From assembly GCA_038199985.1 (NCBI GenBank), contig JBBPYK010000056.1:1-64000 (forward strand): 64,000 bases of DNA. The letters run 5' to 3'. Numbering within the stretch: position 1 is the first letter of the stretch; each line of letters opens with the position of its first letter. The position numbers and the translations under genes are program-made. Of the stretch, positions 47,887-57,166 are shown in pieces. This DNA comes from Arthrobacter_J sp038199985 (lineage in GTDB: Bacteria > Actinomycetota > Actinomycetes > Actinomycetales > Micrococcaceae). The notes below the pieces were generated by a model that saw only the letters and a program-made list of their open reading frames with translations, did no database searches and was not told the origin of the DNA.

Positions 47887-49144
47887 GGTCGCCCTCCGTA
47901 GGGGTTGCAGAGGGGTGGTGTAGGAGGGGAAGGCGCAGCGCGATGACCGTTGTCCCGCCGCCGGATTCGGGATTCAGCGAGCCCCCAAGAGCCAACACTC
48001 GTTCGCGCAGCGACAACAGCCCAAATCCCGTGCCGTCCGGGCGGGGCTGGGACGGAAGACTTGCCGGATCGAAGCCCACGCCGTCGTCGTAAATATCCAT
48101 GGTGACGTCTTCGCCGAGAAATGAGAGGGTTACGACCGCGGTGGTCGCGTTGGCGTGCGCTGCCACATTGGCCAGGCTGGCCTGGGCCGCCCGCAGCAGC
48201 GTCACTTCATAGGGTGCTGGCAGGTCAATGGGTTCACCTTCGAGCCGGAACCTGCACCTGAGCGGGCTACCCTGCGCGGCAGCGCGCCTCTCGGTGCTCT
48301 CGCACACGCGCTCAAGGCTGGACACCAACGATTCCTCGGGTTCAGTCAGTCCGCGGACAAACCGGCGTGCCTCCGCAAGATTCTCGGACGCCGTCTCCTG
48401 CACCGTCTGCAGACGATCCCGGGCGACGTCGTCATTGCCTGCGTCCAAGGCGGACTGCACAGCCCGGGACACCAGGACAATGCTGGACAGGCCCTGCGCC
48501 AACGTGTCGTGGATTTCCCGCGCAAGCCGTTCACGTTCGGCGAGGACACCCGCCTGATGCTGGGAGTCAGCAAGTTCAACGCGCGTCCGGCGCAGCTCCT
48601 CCAGCGCGAGGCGCTGATTCACACCCTCGGTATACAGCGCGCCGTAGGCCATCCCCATGATGACGGCGAATACCGCCCCCACCATGGGCCCTAGCAGCAT
48701 GGGCAGCGAGAATCCACCGGAATGCCACCACTGAGACGCAACAACGACGACGGTAAGAGCCGTCACAGCCATGATGGCGTGCCGTGCTCCCAACAGGTGC
48801 AGATGCAGGAAAAACAGGGGAAACGCGAGCCAGGAGAAATCCGCGCTCAGCACGGACAGTGCCACCCAAAGCAGCGTGACCAGGGCCAGCCACGGCACAC
48901 CGAACCGTTGTGGGTCCAGTCCTGTCCTCGACACCGAATATCGCTTCTCCACTACGGTGCCGGCCAGATAGATGGCGGCCAGCACTATCGCGAGTGCCAA
49001 CGCAAGGTACGACGTCGGGCGTCCTGGGTTTGAGACCAGGAGGCGACCGGTGCCAACGGCCAGAAGCACAGCGAAACCAACGTGCAGTGAAGTCCTCAGG
49101 ACGCGGAGCACCAGCTCCGACGCCGAGGAGGTTTCAGTCTGCAT
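47879..49144 (-). CDS. Sensor histidine kinase
   Basis: A 421-residue membrane kinase. Four to five hydrophobic segments in the first ~170 residues are followed by R-E-R-L-A-R-E-I-H-D-T-L-A-Q-G-L-S-S-I-V (HisKA_3, phospho-His) and an ATPase domain with D-I-Y-D-D-G-V-G-F and G-T-G-F-G-L-L-S-L-R-E-R-V. It belongs to the LiaS/DesK class. It should phosphorylate the regulator downstream. Start ATG at 49144 begins M-Q-T-E-T-S. The stop of the kinase lies inside the regulator start, so they are co-translated. Confidence 0.92.
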   Translation of the reverse strand: MQTETSSASELVLRVLRTSLHVGFAVLLAVGTGRLLVSNPGRPTSYLALALAIVLAAIYLAGTVVEKRYSVSRTGLDPQRFGVPWLALVTLLWVALSVLSADFSWLAFPLFFLHLHLLGARHAIMAVTALTVVVVASQWWHSGGFSLPMLLGPMVGAVFAVIMGMAYGALYTEGVNQRLALEELRRTRVELADSQHQAGVLAERERLAREIHDTLAQGLSSIVLVSRAVQSALDAGNDDVARDRLQTVQETASENLAEARRFVRGLTEPEESLVSSLERVCESTERRAAAQGSPLRCRFRLEGEPIDLPAPYEVTLLRAAQASLANVAAHANATTAVVTLSFLGEDVTMDIYDDGVGFDPASLPSQPRPDGTGFGLLSLRERVLALGGSLNPESGGGTTVIALRLPLLHHPSATPTEGDHE

Positions 49145-49177
49145 GGAACAACCCTAGTCACCGGCAGTGACAAACGG

Positions 49178-49195
49178 GTCAACCAAATGGTTGAC
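49178..49195. promoter_or_regulatory. 18-bp palindrome in divergent promoter region
   Basis: GTCAACCA-AA-TGGTTGAC is a perfect palindrome with a two-base centre, 17 bases downstream of a half-copy-free region and followed by another GCTCAACCAG at 49201-49210. It lies between the kinase gene and the ABC exporter genes, overlapping a TTGACA-like -35 element (49191-49196). It is a likely binding site for the response regulator or a local repressor. Confidence 0.55.
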
Positions 49196-49318
49196 AAAGC
49201 GCTCAACCAGGCGGCATCCGCGAATCAACCAAGCCCCCGATGTCAGCGAACCCGTTTCGCAGGAGAGTGGAAGGGAAAGGTTTTCACGGCCCAACCGCGG
49301 GCCACGAGAGAGGAATTC

Positions 49319-50362
49319 ATGTTTCTGGCACTTCGGGATATCAGGTTCGCCAAAGGGCGTTTTGCCCTGATGGGCAGTGTGGTGGCGCTGATCACGTTGC
49401 TGCTTGTCATGCTGTCTGGGCTCACCTCTGGCTTGGGCAACCAGTCGACGTCGGGCATTGCGTCACTGTCCGACGCCGGTGCCACCACCATTGCGTTCGG
49501 CGCGCCCGAGGGTGGTGAGGCGAAAGCGTCCTATACGGAATCGCAGGTCAGCGCCGCTCAGGTGAAGCAGTGGAAGGACACAGTGGACTTCGCTGAGCCC
49601 CTGGGAATTAGCCAGACCAGGTTCCAGGCCGGCTCCAGCACCAATGTTGCGGTCTTTGGGGTGGAGCCGGGCGGAAAGTTGCAGCCGGCCACCGTGAAAG
49701 ACGGAACGGTAGTGATCAGTTCATCGATCGCAGCGGACCTCGGCGTGGAGACCGGCGATACGGCCGCACTTGGTGCCCTCGATCTGACGGTCTCCAAGGT
49801 TGTGGAGGACCAGTGGTACAGCCACACGCCGGTGGTGTGGACCTCGACGTCGGACTGGCAGCAGATCAGCCACGCCAACGATTCCGTGGGAACAGTGGTC
49901 GTCGCGGGCGCAGACGGAAATGTCGATGGCATGGTGACCAACTCGGTGTCTGGTTCTTTTCAGGCGCTCGGCGCTTACCAGTCCGAGCATGGTTCGCTAC
50001 TGCTGATGCAGGGCTTCCTCTACGGCATCTCCGCACTGGTCATCGTTGCTTTCTTGACGGTCTGGACGGTGCAGCGCACCCGGGACATTGCGGTCCTGAA
50101 GGCTCTGGGCGCTTCCAGTCGCTACGTACTGAAGGACGCGCTCACGCAAGCTGCCATCGTTCTGGTTGCCGGGGCACTGCTGGGTGGCGTCATGGGACTT
50201 GTGGGCGGTTTCTTCGCAGCGCAGGCCGCACCCTTCCTGGTGTCCGCGGCAACAACGCTGATACCCGTCGCGGGCATCGTTGTCCTCGGGCTGGCTGGTT
50301 CGGCCCTCGCTGTCCGGCGCGTTATTCGCGTGGATCCGCTCATCGCTCTCGGCGGCAACTAA
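49319..50362 (+). CDS. FtsX-like ABC transporter permease
   Basis: A 347-residue membrane protein. The ATG at 49319 follows AGAGGA; the upstream extension is non-coding. One N-terminal hydrophobic segment (V-V-A-L-I-T-L-L-L-V-M-L-S-G-L) is followed by a ~190-residue extracytoplasmic domain and three closing segments, the MacB/FtsX arrangement. V-Q-R-T-R-D-I-A-V-L-K-A-L-G-A-S-S-R is the conserved coupling helix. It pairs with the ATPase encoded 63 bases downstream. Such pairs with an adjacent two-component system often export or sense antimicrobial peptides. Confidence 0.92.
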   Translation: MFLALRDIRFAKGRFALMGSVVALITLLLVMLSGLTSGLGNQSTSGIASLSDAGATTIAFGAPEGGEAKASYTESQVSAAQVKQWKDTVDFAEPLGISQTRFQAGSSTNVAVFGVEPGGKLQPATVKDGTVVISSSIAADLGVETGDTAALGALDLTVSKVVEDQWYSHTPVVWTSTSDWQQISHANDSVGTVVVAGADGNVDGMVTNSVSGSFQALGAYQSEHGSLLLMQGFLYGISALVIVAFLTVWTVQRTRDIAVLKALGASSRYVLKDALTQAAIVLVAGALLGGVMGLVGGFFAAQAAPFLVSAATTLIPVAGIVVLGLAGSALAVRRVIRVDPLIALGGN

Positions 50363-50425
50363 CCGCCCCCGCGCCTAGCCGCTCACCCTCATCGTCACGC
50401 CCAACATTGGCAGAAGGAAATCATC

Positions 50426-51112
50426 ATGAACAACGCACTGAAACTCGTAGATGTCACCCTCGATTACCCAGACGGCCTTGGTACCGTCACCGCACTGGAC
50501 AGCGTCAACGTCAGCGTCGACTCCGGCAAAGTCCTCTCCCTTGTCGGCCCCTCAGGCTCCGGTAAATCATCACTGCTCGCCGTTGGTTCCACTTTGATCC
50601 GGCCGACGTCGGGCCAGGTCCTACTGGATGGCGTGGATGTGAGCGAACTTGGCGACGACGAGCTGACCACACTTCGACGGGATCGAATCGGTATCATCTT
50701 CCAGCAGCCCAACCTTCTACCGTCACTAACGGCCGTGGAACAGCTGATCATCGCCGAGCACCTGCGGGGGCAGTCGCCTCGGAAGGCCAAGCCTCGTGCC
50801 ATGGAACTGCTCGACGTCGTCGGCCTCACCGATTCAGCCAACAGACGGCCTCACCAGCTATCCGGTGGCCAGCGGCAGCGCGTCAACATTGCCCGCGCCC
50901 TCATGGGGAACCCCACCACCCTGCTGGTAGATGAGCCTACGGCGGCGCTGGACCACGAGCGGTCGGAGGCCATTGTGCGTCTGATCGTCAGGATCACCCG
51001 CGAGTTCGACGTGGCCACGGTCATGGTCACCCACGACACTGAATTTGTGCCCCTGACAGACGGTGTCGCCTCGATGCGGGACGGACGGCTCAGCGACTCC
51101 ATCGCCGCTTGA
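50426..51112 (+). CDS. ABC transporter ATP-binding protein (MacB/LolD type)
   Basis: A 228-residue ATPase with AAGGAA before the ATG. Walker A G-P-S-G-S-G-K-S-S, the Q-loop F-Q-Q-P-N-L-L-P-S, signature L-S-G-G-Q-R-Q-R and Walker B L-L-V-D-E-P-T-A-A-L-D are complete. It drives the FtsX-like permease upstream. Its stop lies one base from the stop of the convergent oxidoreductase gene, leaving no terminator between them. Confidence 0.95.
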   Translation: MNNALKLVDVTLDYPDGLGTVTALDSVNVSVDSGKVLSLVGPSGSGKSSLLAVGSTLIRPTSGQVLLDGVDVSELGDDELTTLRRDRIGIIFQQPNLLPSLTAVEQLIIAEHLRGQSPRKAKPRAMELLDVVGLTDSANRRPHQLSGGQRQRVNIARALMGNPTTLLVDEPTAALDHERSEAIVRLIVRITREFDVATVMVTHDTEFVPLTDGVASMRDGRLSDSIAA

Positions 51113-51113
51113 A

Positions 51114-52559
51114 CTACTGATTCAGTGGTGGCGGCTGTAGCCCATACTGACGTTTAAGTGCGATCTTCGCCGCTAGATACCCGGACATGCCGTGCACACC
51201 CGGTCCCGGCGGCGTAGACGACGAGCACAGATAAACACCTTCCAACGGAGTGACCCATGGCTTCGGCGAGAACGTTGGCCGAGCAACCATCTGCCGCAGA
51301 GACGTAGCACCGGAACCGAAATCTCCACCTACATAGTTGGCGTTATAGCGCTCGAGCCCAGCCGCCGTCGTCGCCTGTGACCGCACGACGACGTCGCGGA
51401 ACCCTGGCGCAAACCGTTCGATTTGGTCAGCGATCGCCTCAGTCATGTTCCGGGTGGAGCCGGCCGGTACGTGGCAGTACGTCCACAGGACGTGATGCCC
51501 GGCGGGGGCACGGGAGGAATCGAAAGGCGTCGGCTGGGAAGCGAGCACGAAGGGCCGATCGGGATGGCGTCCAGCGGCGACGTCGTTCTCCGCCCTAGCA
51601 ATATCCACCGAGGACCCACCAACGTGCACCGTGGAGGCGCCGGTGAGCTCCGGATCCGCCCACGGCACGGGGCCAGAAAGGATGAAGTCCACTTTGCAGG
51701 CAGCGTCCGCGTACCGAAACTGCCGCAGAGCGTTCGCGTATTTCAAAGGCAACAGGTCCCGCGACATCTCGAGAAAGCCCCGAGGAGCCACGTCAAGCAG
51801 CACCGTTTTGGCCGACTTCAGCTCGTTCAGGTCAGTGACTCGTCGTCCCGTGGTCACTGTGCCGCCATGCGCCAGAAGGTCTGCCACCATCGCATTGGCA
51901 ATAGCCTGCGAACCGCCAATCGGGATCGGCCACCCCTTCGCGTGCGCTGCTGTTCCCAGGAGCAAGCCCGCGCCAGCGGACGAGAGCGAGGGCTGCGGAC
52001 CCACCGGGTGTGACGCAACGCCAGAGAATAGGGATCGGGCTTCCTCTGTCCGGAAGCCAGCAACCGCCCTGCCAGCCGCAGTGCCAAGTTGAAGCGCGCG
52101 GAGGCCAAACAGCGTCAGAGCCACCGGATCGGCCGGAACGCGAAGAAGTGAATTCAAAAGTACGTCAACGACTCCGTCGACGTGCCGCACCAGCGGAGCG
52201 AACACGCGCCGCCAGGTGTCGCCGTCGCGCCCCAGCGCTTCCACGGTCCTCCCCAGATCGCGGTAGGCCAGAGCGGAACGTCCTCCATCGAGGGGGTGCC
52301 CGTAAGCAATGTCCGGCGTGATCAGTTCAATGCGCTTCGACAGCCCAAAAGCACGGAAAAATGGGGAAGCAAGCGCCAGAGGGTGTACCGCAGAACAGAT
52401 GTCGTGGACATGCCCGAGCTCCATCAGCTCCGTAGTTCGCGTCCCCCCACCAACAGTCTCGGCCGCCTCATAGACGTGCACCGATAGGCCCGCACGCGCC
52501 ATCGTGACTGCGGCCGCCAACCCGTTGGGACCAGACCCGACGACGGCGACATCACTCAC
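51114..52559 (-). CDS. Phytoene-desaturase-like FAD oxidoreductase
   Basis: A 481-residue flavoprotein of the CrtI/amine-oxidase type. The N-terminal FAD motif is V-V-G-S-G-P-N-G-L-A-A-A-V-T-M-A-R-A-G-L-S-V-H-V-Y-E; a C-terminal V-Y-L-C-S-S-S-T-P-P-G-P-G-V-H-G-M-S-G-Y-L-A-A binds the cofactor a second time. These are the features of the NAD(P)/FAD-dependent branch that is widespread in actinobacteria and distinct from true carotenoid desaturases; no crt genes are nearby. The GTG start overlaps the upstream femX-like stop (GTGA). Confidence 0.9.
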   Translation of the reverse strand: MSDVAVVGSGPNGLAAAVTMARAGLSVHVYEAAETVGGGTRTTELMELGHVHDICSAVHPLALASPFFRAFGLSKRIELITPDIAYGHPLDGGRSALAYRDLGRTVEALGRDGDTWRRVFAPLVRHVDGVVDVLLNSLLRVPADPVALTLFGLRALQLGTAAGRAVAGFRTEEARSLFSGVASHPVGPQPSLSSAGAGLLLGTAAHAKGWPIPIGGSQAIANAMVADLLAHGGTVTTGRRVTDLNELKSAKTVLLDVAPRGFLEMSRDLLPLKYANALRQFRYADAACKVDFILSGPVPWADPELTGASTVHVGGSSVDIARAENDVAAGRHPDRPFVLASQPTPFDSSRAPAGHHVLWTYCHVPAGSTRNMTEAIADQIERFAPGFRDVVVRSQATTAAGLERYNANYVGGDFGSGATSLRQMVARPTFSPKPWVTPLEGVYLCSSSTPPGPGVHGMSGYLAAKIALKRQYGLQPPPLNQ

Positions 52560-53653
52560 GGCTGACCTTCCGTCTCTTGGCGGTTGCGGCTTCTGCGGAT
52601 TGCGCCCTTGAGCTCCCTAGCCCGCGCCAACAGTCCCCTGGCTCTGCCCGGAAGAGTACGGTGAATATTCAAGGCGGCGGCAACGATGCGATACTTGATC
52701 GAATTGAGCGGAATGTCGTACGTGGTGGGCAGAGTGACGACATTCTTGGAGAAGTTCCGCTTGAACGACGTCACATTGATCAGCTGCGGATAGTTTTCGC
52801 TGACAATGCCGGTCAGGCCGCACGCGGTGTTGCCGGCGGACTTAAGCACCAGAAACGTTTCCCACAAGAGTAGGTACGCCGCATTGGACTTACGTGCGGC
52901 GTGGCTGCTTCCGGCAAACAGGTACACCGCGTGGCCGCGGTATTCGGTGCTGATCAGCCAGCAGACCGCGCGCCCCTCAAGGTAGGCGACGCCGAGTCTG
53001 GCCTTGTCACCAAGTGTGTCCAGGAGCGTTTCATAAAACTCAGAGTCGAAACTGGCGAATTGATCGCGTTCGGCAGTCTCCTCCATAATCGGGAAAAGCT
53101 CGCGACGGAAGACTCCAGTGCGTTCGGAGGCCTCAATGAACCTGATCTCGACACCGGTTTTCCTCGCTTTCCGAATGCAGTTGCGCGCATTGGGCCGGAA
53201 TCCGGCGGCGATCGTTTTTTCGTCCGGCTGTAAATCGACAACAATTTCGCGCTCGTACCAGCCGTGCTCAATCGGATCCGTGACCGGTGGCTTGGGATGC
53301 CGAACCTGCATGCGGATATACAAGGGGTCCGCGGCCGGATCATCCTTGAACTGCTCAACCACGGTTTTGACAAGGCGCTGTTCGGCATCTGGGGTTCTTT
53401 CCACAAACCAGGTGGGTCCGTTGACCACCACCAGGGAGTTCCGAAACCGGCGCTCCAGTAGCAGGTAACTAGCCAGCGCAACGGGTGAACCGGCGTCGTA
53501 ATAGGCCCAGATGCCATAGGTATTGCGCCCCATTGCGGCCTCGAAGTCTGCCCAGTACGGCGTCTGCTCTAGCGGAACCACAACGTCTGGATGGTGGGCT
53601 ACAAGTGCCTCAAACGACTCGCGGTCGAGTTTCGTGTACGTCAAAGTGTTCAC
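52556..53653 (-). CDS. FemX-like peptidoglycan-bridge aminoacyltransferase
   Basis: A 365-residue protein of the FemABX family (GNAT fold). Q-T-P-Y-W-A-D-F-E-A at the start, R-P-N-A-R-N-C-I-R-K-A-R-K-T-G-V-E in the centre (the helical acceptor segment) and Y-L-L-L-W-E-T-F and the charged C-terminal tail are typical. Fem enzymes transfer amino acids from aminoacyl-tRNA to the peptidoglycan side chain. The GTG start overlaps the GT87 stop. It sits between GT87 and the oxidoreductase in one transcription unit, suggesting envelope work for all three. Confidence 0.9.
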   Translation of the reverse strand: MNTLTYTKLDRESFEALVAHHPDVVVPLEQTPYWADFEAAMGRNTYGIWAYYDAGSPVALASYLLLERRFRNSLVVVNGPTWFVERTPDAEQRLVKTVVEQFKDDPAADPLYIRMQVRHPKPPVTDPIEHGWYEREIVVDLQPDEKTIAAGFRPNARNCIRKARKTGVEIRFIEASERTGVFRRELFPIMEETAERDQFASFDSEFYETLLDTLGDKARLGVAYLEGRAVCWLISTEYRGHAVYLFAGSSHAARKSNAAYLLLWETFLVLKSAGNTACGLTGIVSENYPQLINVTSFKRNFSKNVVTLPTTYDIPLNSIKYRIVAAALNIHRTLPGRARGLLARARELKGAIRRSRNRQETEGQP

Positions 53654-55143
53654 GGTGCTGCTTTCGTTGACTCGTCGTCCGATAAGTAGCTTTGCCGCTC
53701 AAGGGAAGCTACGTTTTCTGTGGTCGTTCCGTTGCTCCATGGAAGAAGCCATCTATCCGGCGCTCGGTCAAACGGCCCGCCCTGGGGGTCATCGACGCCC
53801 ACCGCACGGACAACGTCATACTGCGGCTCGACCATGTCCCCGATCACGCGCCACATAATATATACCGTCGCCAGAATATGCGCGACGACAGCCAGCACAT
53901 AGTAGGGACTGTCGAGATTGTTCTGGTCGGATCCTCCGCTGGTCTCCTTGGCCAAAAACATCCAGATGGCCCACCAGTGCAAGGCTTCCATCAACTGCCA
54001 AACAAGGAAAGAAGTCCACCGGGGGCGAGCCAAAGCCACGAGCGGAATGAGCCAGAGAACAAACTGCGGCGAGTACACCTTGTTGGTCAAAATGAAGGCA
54101 GCAACAATGAGGAAAATAAGCTGTGCAATGCGAGGCCTTCGCGCTACGGTGAGGCCAAGAACAGCAATGCCTGCACAGGCTGCCGCGAACAGAGCGAATG
54201 CCCAGAAGTTGATGAACTCCGCGCCGACCTCGCCCCAGCCCAGCCGCTTCGCCACCTCGTTGTAGGCAAACCACACAGACGAGTATCCAGCGCCGCGATC
54301 CTGGGTGAACGTGAGAAAGTAGCGCCAAGCACCGAAGTCCTTGATCATAAACGGCATGTTGACCACGAGCCATGTGACGGCGGCCGCGCCCGTGCTCAGC
54401 GCTAAAGGACGAAACTTGCCGGACCGAATCGCCAGAACCAGCACCGCGCCAAGAATCAGCAGGGGGTAGAGCTTCAACGCAGTCCCCAGGCCGATGAAAA
54501 TACCCGCGGCCACCGGCCTGTTCCGCGCGAAGAACAACATTCCAAGGGTCGCAAGCATGACCGCCCACAAATCCCAGTTGATGGTCCCAGCCAGAACAAT
54601 TCCAGGGGCAACGGCGACCATCGCCGCATCCCACGGACGCCGGTTGGTCATTCGGGCAGTGGCGATAACAGTCACGATCCACACCGCAGCAACCAAACCC
54701 GCGTTGATGTCGAAATAGGCCAGGGCTCGTGCTTGATCACTTCCTGCGGAGGGAACCAGCAACGCCGTTGCCCCCGCCAGCAAGCCCAGCAGGACCGGGT
54801 ATTCGAACTGGGCGCCGTCCGTCAGGAACGGAAAAACGCCGTCGGCCAGTCCCCGTGAGCGGAAGAGCTCAGGCCAGTCGGAGTAGCAGGCCATGTAAAA
54901 ATGTTGAGGCGTGGACCAACCGCTGACCCGGCAGGGGTTCTTGATCAGAACTGACACGAGAGCAGCGATCGTAGTCAGAATGACCAGCACGCGCTCTATC
55001 GTGAAAAAGCCGGGGTCCACTCTGCCCGGCGAACTGTGCCGGCCCAAGGGCCCGCCAATGAGTTCCGTGAAACGCCGCAGGAAAGGATCATTCCGGGTCG
55101 GCACCACAATGCGTAGTGGCCGTCTCACCCGGGAACTCTTCAT
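53650..55143 (-). CDS. GT87-type membrane mannosyltransferase-like protein (DUF2029)
   Basis: A 497-residue membrane protein with about ten hydrophobic segments. S-D-W-P-E-L-F-R-S-R-G-L (an acidic loop with D), F-E-Y-P-V-L-L-G-L-L-A-G and Y-P-L-L-I-L-G-A-V-L-V are the conserved features of the GT87/DUF2029 family, which transfers mannose or related sugars from polyprenyl donors outside the membrane. An equivalent gene lies beside the rpsF operon in mycobacteria, where it is Rv0051. It is the first of three genes with overlapping starts and stops. Confidence 0.85.
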   Translation of the reverse strand: MKSSRVRRPLRIVVPTRNDPFLRRFTELIGGPLGRHSSPGRVDPGFFTIERVLVILTTIAALVSVLIKNPCRVSGWSTPQHFYMACYSDWPELFRSRGLADGVFPFLTDGAQFEYPVLLGLLAGATALLVPSAGSDQARALAYFDINAGLVAAVWIVTVIATARMTNRRPWDAAMVAVAPGIVLAGTINWDLWAVMLATLGMLFFARNRPVAAGIFIGLGTALKLYPLLILGAVLVLAIRSGKFRPLALSTGAAAVTWLVVNMPFMIKDFGAWRYFLTFTQDRGAGYSSVWFAYNEVAKRLGWGEVGAEFINFWAFALFAAACAGIAVLGLTVARRPRIAQLIFLIVAAFILTNKVYSPQFVLWLIPLVALARPRWTSFLVWQLMEALHWWAIWMFLAKETSGGSDQNNLDSPYYVLAVVAHILATVYIMWRVIGDMVEPQYDVVRAVGVDDPQGGPFDRAPDRWLLPWSNGTTTENVASLERQSYLSDDESTKAAP

Positions 55144-55351
55144 GGGTCAAGCCTAGCGAGGTTGGGGAACGTCTGACCTATTTGCACGACGCTGACCAGT
55201 TTGCGTAAGTGCGGGAATAAGAAGAGCGCGCCAGTGTTGAACTAGAATGACCCTTGGCTCGCTATCTGGCGACACCAAGGAAAGTAACCTTATTATTCTG
55301 TGTGTGTTTTCGCGCGCACGGTGCGTTGATGTGTTTCAAAGGAGAACAGTG

Positions 55352-56434
55352 GTGGCTAACCCCATTCGGGTCGGAATTGTCGGAGTCGGTAACTGTGCGG
55401 CGTCGCTTGTCCAAGGCGTTCAGTATTACCGGGATGCGGATGAATCTGCCACAGTTCCCGGACTCATGCACGTGAAGTTCGGCAAGTACCACGTCAATGA
55501 CGTTCAGTTCGTGACGGCGTTCGACGTCGACGCCAAGAAAGTTGGGCTGGATCTGGCCGAGGCCATCGGCGCCAGCGAGAACAACACCATCAAAATTGCG
55601 GACGTTCCCAGCACCGGCGTGAATGTATTGCGTGGTCACACTCTGGACGGTCTCGGTAAGTACTACCGGGAAACCATTCTGGAAGCAGACGAGGATCCGG
55701 TTGACGTTGTCGCCGAGCTCAAGGAATCAAAAGTGGACGTACTCGTCTGCTACCTGCCCGTCGGATCAGATGCCGCGGCGAAGTTCTACGCACAGTGCGC
55801 TATCGACGCCGGCGTTGGCTTTGTGAATGCCCTTCCGGTCTTCATCGCTGGAACCAAGGAATGGGCGGACAAGTTCACCGCCGCAGGCGTCCCCATTGTC
55901 GGAGACGACATCAAGAGCCAGATCGGGGCCACGATCACCCACCGCGTCATGGCGAAACTCTTCGAAGACCGTGGCGTCACCCTTGACCGCACTTACCAGC
56001 TCAACGTGGGCGGCAACATGGACTTCAAGAACATGCTGGAGCGCGAGCGGCTCGAATCCAAGAAGATCTCCAAGACCCAGGCGGTCACGTCAAACACCTC
56101 AGCCAAACTATCGGCCGACGACGTCCACATTGGCCCGTCGGACTACGTTTCCTGGCTGGATGATCGCAAGTGGGCCTTCGTCCGTCTGGAGGGCCGCAAT
56201 TTTGGTGATGCTCCCGTATCGCTGGAGTACAAGCTCGAAGTCTGGGACTCACCCAACTCCGCCGGTGTCATCATCGACGCCATCCGCGCAGCGAAAATTG
56301 CTCTGGACCGTGGAGTGGGCGGACCCATCCTGTCTGCCTCAAGCTACTTCATGAAGTCTCCGCCCGAGCAGTACGCAGACGACATCGCCCACGAAAAGGT
56401 AGAGGCCTTCATCCGCGGCGACGTGGACAGCTAG
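55352..56434 (+). CDS. ino1: Inositol-1-phosphate synthase
   Basis: A 360-residue enzyme that converts glucose 6-phosphate to 1D-myo-inositol 3-phosphate using NAD. The start is GTG 55352 behind GGAG; a GTG one codon earlier is possible. I-R-V-G-I-V-G-V-G-N-C-A-A-S-L-V-Q-G binds NAD; N-V-G-G-N-M-D-F-K-N-M and S-K-K-I-S-K-T-Q-A-V hold active-site Lys and Asn. The product feeds MshA (mycothiol) and phosphatidylinositol lipids. It is the short actinobacterial form. The usual PadR-type regulator upstream is missing here. Confidence 0.95.
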   Translation: MANPIRVGIVGVGNCAASLVQGVQYYRDADESATVPGLMHVKFGKYHVNDVQFVTAFDVDAKKVGLDLAEAIGASENNTIKIADVPSTGVNVLRGHTLDGLGKYYRETILEADEDPVDVVAELKESKVDVLVCYLPVGSDAAAKFYAQCAIDAGVGFVNALPVFIAGTKEWADKFTAAGVPIVGDDIKSQIGATITHRVMAKLFEDRGVTLDRTYQLNVGGNMDFKNMLERERLESKKISKTQAVTSNTSAKLSADDVHIGPSDYVSWLDDRKWAFVRLEGRNFGDAPVSLEYKLEVWDSPNSAGVIIDAIRAAKIALDRGVGGPILSASSYFMKSPPEQYADDIAHEKVEAFIRGDVDS

Positions 56435-56452
56435 CCTCTCCGCTCCACCCCT

Positions 56453-56525
56453 CGATCCGTCCGCACTTATTGTTGGAATAGATGCCTCTTTGGCGCTTAT
56501 TCCAACAATAACTGCGGACGGATCG
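56453..56525. terminator. Long palindrome between convergent genes
   Basis: Arms at 56453-56465 plus 56467-56480 pair with 56498-56511 plus 56513-56525, a 28-base stem with one mismatch and a 17-base loop; the inner part reads TTATTGTTGGAATA. It begins 18 bases after the ino1 stop and ends 16 bases before the stop of the minus-strand gene, fitting a shared terminator or an inserted palindromic element. Confidence 0.75.
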
Positions 56526-56541
56526 GGCGTTAAAGACCTCA

Positions 56542-57141
56542 TCACGGGTCTTCCGGATCAACGCGGACCTGCAGTTCCGGCTCAGGCAGACCCCATTCCA
56601 TAAGCGCCAGACGGAGCTTGGTTTCTGGTGGAGAATCGGCGCCTACCCTCATCATCTGCAGGGCAGCCTTTGCTGTGACAATACCCGGAAGATTCGGATG
56701 GCCCGAGAGCAGCGTGGCCAACTCGGATCGGGTATTCCACGGCGTGCTCCGTTCCTCGAAAGACGCTCGGGGAACGCGAAGGAGCTGGTCTCCGAGGCAA
56801 ACCGCATCCGGCAGAGACATTTTCGCCGCGAGATCCAACCACGTTCGTGCCGGCGTCGACATACGGATCCCGTTCCAGACCGCCACTTCTCCCTCGCGCA
56901 GAATGACCGAGTGCCCAACATTTCCGGGTTGGCGGGCAGCCCCATGATCTGTGGCTACGCTCAGCGCGCGAGCCCGATCTTCGACGACTGTCGTTGTCCC
57001 AATAACCCTATAGACGCTGCGGGCGACCCGTTCAATGTCGCGTGCACGAAGTCGCTGCGGTGAGACTCCCAGCCGCATAGCTTCCGCTCTCGTGAACTCA
57101 CGTTCGTGGAGTTCCGGAGGCAGTGGTTTGGGCGTGCACAT
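56542..57141 (-). pseudogene. Truncated AbiEi-antitoxin/DUF559-like gene
   Basis: A 199-residue frame starting at ATG 57141. It resembles the widespread actinobacterial AbiEi-like proteins, which have a helix-turn-helix start, a middle T-P-A-R-T-W-L-D-L-A-A-K and D-A-V-C-L-G-D-Q-L motif, and a C-terminal endonuclease-like domain of about 100 residues. Here the sequence stops at E-L-Q-V-R-V-D-P-E-D-P just where that domain would begin. A shortened stretch at about residue 70 also looks like an internal deletion. The truncated end lies next to a long palindrome. Probably inactive. Confidence 0.5.
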
Positions 57142-57166
57142 GCATGCGGGGGAACGGCGGGCAGCG

